7,506 nucleotides of DNA from assembly GCA_934661715.1 (NCBI GenBank), contig CAKUJL010000072.1:1-7506 (forward strand), given 5' to 3'. Below are positions 4,688-7,506 of this stretch, in pieces. A program made the position numbers and the translations under genes. The stretch comes from an uncultured Oscillospiraceae bacterium (lineage in GTDB: Bacteria; Bacillota; Clostridia; Oscillospirales; Oscillospiraceae). Position 1 is the stretch's first letter. Every line of letters starts with the position of its first letter. Below the pieces are notes generated by a model, which saw only the letters and a program-made list of their open reading frames with translations, made no database searches and was not told the origin of the DNA.

Positions 4688-6632
4688 CGGTCCGCATGGA
4701 AAAGCGCCCATCGGCGCAGGCCGCGGCAAAATGGACTTCAAGGTCCTGGGCCGTCTCATGAAGCAGGTGTTCTCGGACTACCCCGTGCACCTGACGGTCG
4801 TTCTCATCTGCATCGTCCTGAGCGCCATCATCGGCGTCGCCCCGGCGGCGTATATCGAGACGATCACGAGCTATATTGAAGAAGGTTTGGTGTCCGGCTG
4901 GGACGCGGTGCTTCCGCGTATTTTGAAGGCGCTCGTCACGATGACCGCTTTATATGTCGCGGCGCTGGTTCTCACGACGATCTACACCCAGCTCATGGCG
5001 CATGTCACGCAGGGCTTTTTGCACAAGACGCGCGTTCGCATGTTCTCGACGATGCAGCACCTGCCGATCTCGTATTTTGACCGCACCTCGCGCGGCGATA
5101 TCATGTCCCGCTTCACGAACGACACCGACTCTCTTCGTCAGGTCGTCTCGCAGAGCATCCCGAACCTGCTTTCCTCGGGTCTGACGGTCATCGGCGTTAT
5201 TTGCATGATGCTCTATTTCAGTATGCCGCTGATGCTCATCGTCATTCTGGGCATCATCTGCATGACGCTGGCCACGAAAAACATCGGCGGGCAGTCGGCC
5301 AAATACTTTGTCCGCCAACAGAAATCACTCGGCAAGGTCGAGGGCTTTGTCGAGGAAATGATGAACGGGCAGAAGGTCGTCAAGGTCTTCTGCCACGAGG
5401 AAGCGGCCGAAAAGGACTTTGACAGGCTCAACGATCAGCTGTTTTTGGATGCCAGAGAGGCAAACCGCTTTGCGAACGTCTTCATGCCGATCATGAACAA
5501 CATCGGAAATCTTCTGTACGTGCTCACTGCGTTTGCCGGCGGCCTTCTCATCACGCTGAACGGCAAAATTCCAAACCTTTCGATCCAGAATCTTGTGACG
5601 CTCGGAACGCTGGCCGCTCCCCTTTCCATTTCCGTCGTCGCGTCGTATCTCGGCATGTGCAAGCAGTTTACGGCGAACGTGTCGCAGGTCTCGCAGCAGA
5701 TGAACGCCGTTGCAATGGCCGTTGCGGGCGCAGGACGCATCTTTGAGCTGCTCGACCAGCAGCCCGAGAGCGACGAAGGCACCGTCACGCTCACACGCTG
5801 CCGCGAAGAAAACGGCACGATCGTCCCCTGCGCCGAGCGCACGGGCAAATGGGCCTGGCAGCATCAGAAAGAAGACGGCACGATGGAGTACCGGCTGCTT
5901 TCCGGTGACGTGCGGTTCTTTGACGTGGACTTCGGCTATGTGCCGGAGAAGACCGTCCTGCACAACGTCTCGCTCTACGCAAAGCCCGGCCAGAAGCTGG
6001 CCTTTGTCGGCGCGACAGGCGCAGGCAAGACTACGATCACAAACCTCATCAACCGCTTTTATGACATCGCCGACGGCAAGATCCGCTACGACGGCATCAA
6101 CATCAACCACATCAAAAAGGCGGACCTCCGGCACTCGCTCGGCATCGTTTTGCAGGACGTGAACCTCTTCACCGGCACTGTCATGGAAAACATCCGCTAC
6201 GGCAAGCTTGATGCGACGGACGAAGAGTGCATCGCGGCAGCGAAGCTTTCCAACGCGCACGACTTCATCACCCGCCTTCCCGAGGGCTACAACACCATGC
6301 TGACCGCGAATGGCGCGAACCTCTCGCAGGGCCAGCGGCAGCTTCTGTCCATCGCCAGAGCGGCGGTAGCCGACCCTCCGGTCATGATTTTGGACGAAGC
6401 GACGTCCTCCATCGATACCAGAACCGAAGCGCTCGTCCAGCGCGGCATGGACGCACTCATGAAGGGCCGCACGGTCTTCGTCATCGCGCACCGGCTCTCG
6501 ACCGTCCAGAACTCCGACGCCATCATGGTGCTCGACCACGGCAATATCATCGAGCGCGGCACCCACGACGATCTGATCGCCAAAAAGGGCACCTACTACC
6601 AGCTCTACACCGGCGCATTTGAACTCGAATAA
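4680..6632 (+). CDS. Heterodimeric ABC exporter, half-transporter with canonical catalytic residues
   Basis: A 650-residue half transporter with six membrane helices (about 35-325) and an ATPase domain (about 409-645). The P-loop is GATGAGKT (444-451), Q-loop Q492, Walker B VMILDE (568-573) with catalytic E573, D-loop SSID (576-579) and switch H604, all consensus. The signature is LSQGQ (548-552), with Gln for the second-position Gly. Paired with the previous gene, its Walker A/B and His meet the partner's VSGGQ to make the working site, and its LSQGQ faces the degenerate one. About 40 extra residues (369-408, with GKWAWQHQKEDGTMEY) lie between the last helix and the ATPase domain; I recall similar WAW-containing linkers in clostridial relatives. 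A hydrophilic Gly-rich tail (1-18) precedes the membrane part. The ATG at 4680 follows AGGAGGTGA (4666-4674) by 5 bases and overlaps the upstream stop by 8 bases. A GTG at 4671 lies inside that site and was not used. Confidence 0.94.
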   Translation: MANGPHGKAPIGAGRGKMDFKVLGRLMKQVFSDYPVHLTVVLICIVLSAIIGVAPAAYIETITSYIEEGLVSGWDAVLPRILKALVTMTALYVAALVLTTIYTQLMAHVTQGFLHKTRVRMFSTMQHLPISYFDRTSRGDIMSRFTNDTDSLRQVVSQSIPNLLSSGLTVIGVICMMLYFSMPLMLIVILGIICMTLATKNIGGQSAKYFVRQQKSLGKVEGFVEEMMNGQKVVKVFCHEEAAEKDFDRLNDQLFLDAREANRFANVFMPIMNNIGNLLYVLTAFAGGLLITLNGKIPNLSIQNLVTLGTLAAPLSISVVASYLGMCKQFTANVSQVSQQMNAVAMAVAGAGRIFELLDQQPESDEGTVTLTRCREENGTIVPCAERTGKWAWQHQKEDGTMEYRLLSGDVRFFDVDFGYVPEKTVLHNVSLYAKPGQKLAFVGATGAGKTTITNLINRFYDIADGKIRYDGININHIKKADLRHSLGIVLQDVNLFTGTVMENIRYGKLDATDEECIAAAKLSNAHDFITRLPEGYNTMLTANGANLSQGQRQLLSIARAAVADPPVMILDEATSSIDTRTEALVQRGMDALMKGRTVFVIAHRLSTVQNSDAIMVLDHGNIIERGTHDDLIAKKGTYYQLYTGAFELE

Positions 6633-6637
6633 GAAAC

Positions 6638-6669
6638 AGCCCGGAAGCTTAGCTTCCGGGCTTGCTATT
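6638..6669 (+). terminator. Intrinsic terminator of the MarR-ABC operon
   Basis: AGCCCGGAAGC (6638-6648) pairs perfectly with GCTTCCGGGCT (6652-6662), an 11-bp stem with a TTA loop, starting 6 bases after the stop codon. The tail TTGCTATTTAT is only moderately T-rich. On the other strand the stem is followed by TGTTTCTTATTC, so it could work in both directions. It separates the export operon from the next gene. Confidence 0.8.
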
Positions 6670-6690
6670 TATCAGAACTTCCTGTAAAGT
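6662..6690 (+). promoter_or_regulatory. Possible weak promoter for the small anchored protein gene
   Basis: TTGCTA (6662-6667), a 17-base spacer, and TAAAGT (6685-6690), with a TG two bases before the -10. Both boxes match consensus only partly, and the -35 overlaps the end of the operon terminator. The gene needs its own promoter if the terminator is efficient, and nothing better is visible in the 99 bases between the two genes. Confidence 0.3.
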
Positions 6691-6731
6691 ACAGATAAGG
6701 CCCGGCGAAATGTCTGCGCGGTGGTGATCGG

Positions 6732-7319
6732 ATGGAACTTGTGATTGCTGTGATTCTCGGCATGATCCTGCTCATGAAGGTGGGTACAGATAAAGCCGCA
6801 GTAAAACATACGCGCGATGCATATGACGAAACGCAGCAAAAAATAGCCGCGTGGAAGCGCACGGTGACAGACCGCAATCTGGAGCAGCAGCTCAAAAGCT
6901 ATATGCAGAACCCGGAGAATAAAGAACGTGTTTTGCAGGAAATCACGCCTGTATATGCGCAAATCCTTGCCGGAAAGCAGCTCGTCGAGCTTTTTCCCAA
7001 AGAGCGTTGGTGCAAAGCGAAACCGGGCTGGTCTCCGGAATACCACGAGAAGGTCCAGTGCGAATTGTGCATGCGGAATGAAGAAAACGCGCTTCGTATT
7101 CTGATGGCAAAGCGCGGGAAAATTTTAGACTATGACGCGGACAAAAGCGCGGCATATTGTCCCGGCGTAATAACGAGCGGCATTTCCGCAGACACGCCTC
7201 TGACGGCATATGTTCTCATCTGGTGCGCCGGAGAGCTGGAAAAACACGGCGTGCAAAACAGATTTGTCGTTCCGTCCATCGGAACATATGGTGCAGGCAA
7301 TATCCATTGGGAGCTGTAA
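6732..7319 (+). CDS. Small membrane-anchored protein of unknown function
   Basis: A 195-residue protein that I do not recognise. Residues 2-16 are a single hydrophobic stretch (ELVIAVILGMILLMK) with no obvious signal peptidase site, so it is probably an N-terminal membrane anchor. Residues 18-70 are charged and likely helical (Gln/Lys/Glu/Arg-rich). The C-terminal part (about 90-195) looks like a compact domain, with cysteines C94, C110-x2-C113, C143 and C165, and an ending rich in Gly and aromatics (GTYGAGNIHWEL). The C110-x2-C113 pair with C94 could bind a metal or form disulfides, but no known motif fits. The start ATG has only a modest site, GGTGGTGA (6720-6727), 4 bases upstream. Several stretches have lower GC and more A/T third positions than the ABC genes, a mild hint of separate ancestry. 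It lies beyond the operon terminator, so it need not share the exporter's function. Confidence 0.65.
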   Translation: MELVIAVILGMILLMKVGTDKAAVKHTRDAYDETQQKIAAWKRTVTDRNLEQQLKSYMQNPENKERVLQEITPVYAQILAGKQLVELFPKERWCKAKPGWSPEYHEKVQCELCMRNEENALRILMAKRGKILDYDADKSAAYCPGVITSGISADTPLTAYVLIWCAGELEKHGVQNRFVVPSIGTYGAGNIHWEL

Positions 7320-7321
7320 AA

Positions 7322-7349
7322 GGCAGCCCGCTGTATGCTGCGGACTGCC
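7322..7349 (+). terminator. Hairpin after the small anchored protein gene
   Basis: GGCAG-C-CCGC (7322-7331) pairs with GCGG-A-CTGCC (7340-7349): nine base pairs, one C/A mismatch and an 8-base loop, starting 3 bases after the stop codon. No T-run follows on the plus strand, so it is a poor intrinsic terminator there. On the minus strand it is followed by TTTTA, so it might stop transcription coming from the right. It could also simply stabilise the 3' end of the message. Confidence 0.45.
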
Positions 7350-7354
7350 CGGAA

Positions 7355-7425
7355 TGCGCACGACCATGAATACCAACACAAGAACCGTGCGCAGCGGCCG
7401 TCTCTGACACCACACAAAAACGGCC
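7355..7425 (+). other. Two further stem-loops before the right-hand repeat
   Basis: TGCGCACG (7355-7362) pairs perfectly with CGTGCGCA (7386-7393) over a 23-base loop, and GGCCGT (7396-7401) pairs with ACGGCC (7420-7425) over an 18-base loop. With the hairpin at 7322-7349, they make three successive structures filling nearly all of the space between the last gene and the repeat. The loops are large, so folding strength is uncertain. I see no credible gene here. Confidence 0.35.
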
Positions 7426-7430
7426 ATATT

Positions 7431-7505
7431 TAGGGTGTATCTGAAAACTCCCAACGCACCCGGACAGCGGGTCTTTTCACGCTGCGCCGCGCCATTTTTC
7501 CTTGA
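7431..7505 (-). repeat. Right copy of the 75-bp repeat, inverted relative to the left end
   Basis: The reverse complement of 7431-7505 equals 1-75 exactly; the identity ends at 7430. It lies about 110 bp downstream of the small anchored protein gene, read in the same orientation relative to that gene's transcription as the left copy is to PAP2. Outward, ACCCG-gacag-CGGGT (7458-7472) is followed by CTTTTC, and further on GCCATTTTTCC occurs at 7491-7501. One more base follows before the window ends. Confidence 0.9.
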
Positions 7506-7506
7506 A

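Noticed and set aside
2912..4759. A 615-codon open frame on the minus strand, antisense to the first ABC gene
   Set aside because: The plus-strand ABC frame has every expected motif; the antisense translation is an Asp/His/Arg/Glu-rich low-complexity product typical of the complement of GC-rich coding sequence, with no recognisable domain.
5325..6566. A 413-codon open frame on the minus strand, antisense to the second ABC gene
   Set aside because: Same reason: a codon-bias shadow of a certain ABC gene, with no domain.
1..7506. A composite transposon or integrative element with 75-bp terminal inverted repeats
   Set aside because: No transposase, integrase, recombinase or resolvase is present, the gene content is ordinary chromosomal, and the window ends coincide with the repeats, which points to a contig break in a dispersed repeat.

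Overview
The window looks like chromosomal DNA of a GC-rich, probably gut-dwelling member of the Clostridia (Oscillospirales-like). The basis is the GC-rich coding style, strong AGGAGG-type ribosome binding sites, a MarR-regulated pair of half-size ABC exporters of the kind common in Firmicutes, a FliB-type cysteine-rich protein, and a GC-rich REP-like palindrome of a sort I recall from such genomes. The taxonomic call is inference.

Layout. Both ends carry the same 75-bp sequence in inverted orientation (1-75 and 7431-7505, no mismatch). The sequence ends essentially at these copies, so this is probably a contig that stopped in a dispersed repeat. From left to right: repeat copy; short non-coding stretch with a GC-rich REP-like hairpin; a PAP2-type membrane phosphatase on the minus strand (180-1112); a compact divergent promoter region whose two -35 boxes abut; a FliB-type cysteine-rich protein on the plus strand (1259-2344); a regulatory gap with a 43-bp perfect inverted repeat; a three-gene plus-strand operon of MarR regulator and two half-size ABC exporter subunits (2478-6632); an intrinsic terminator; a small membrane-anchored protein of unknown function (6732-7319); a run of three hairpins; and the second repeat copy.

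How the genes work together. The MarR gene and the two ABC genes are translationally coupled: an ATGA stop/start overlap, then an 8-base overlap. The two half transporters are complementary. The first has a degenerate ATP site (Asp for the catalytic Glu, Gln for the switch His, Ser in the P-loop). The second has canonical Walker B and switch residues but a variant LSQGQ signature. Together they give one consensus and one degenerate ATP site, as in asymmetric heterodimeric exporters such as TM287/288. The inverted repeat over the MarR promoter resolves into two 12-bp palindromes, GTAG-N4-CTAC, whose centres are 21 bp apart. That is a good candidate for an autoregulatory operator controlling the export operon. 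The PAP2, FliB-type and small anchored proteins have no clear link to the exporter.

I do not see a convincingly new multi-gene system. The most useful leads are the tandem operator, the gene-oriented dispersed repeat, and the unassigned anchored protein with its structured 3' flank.
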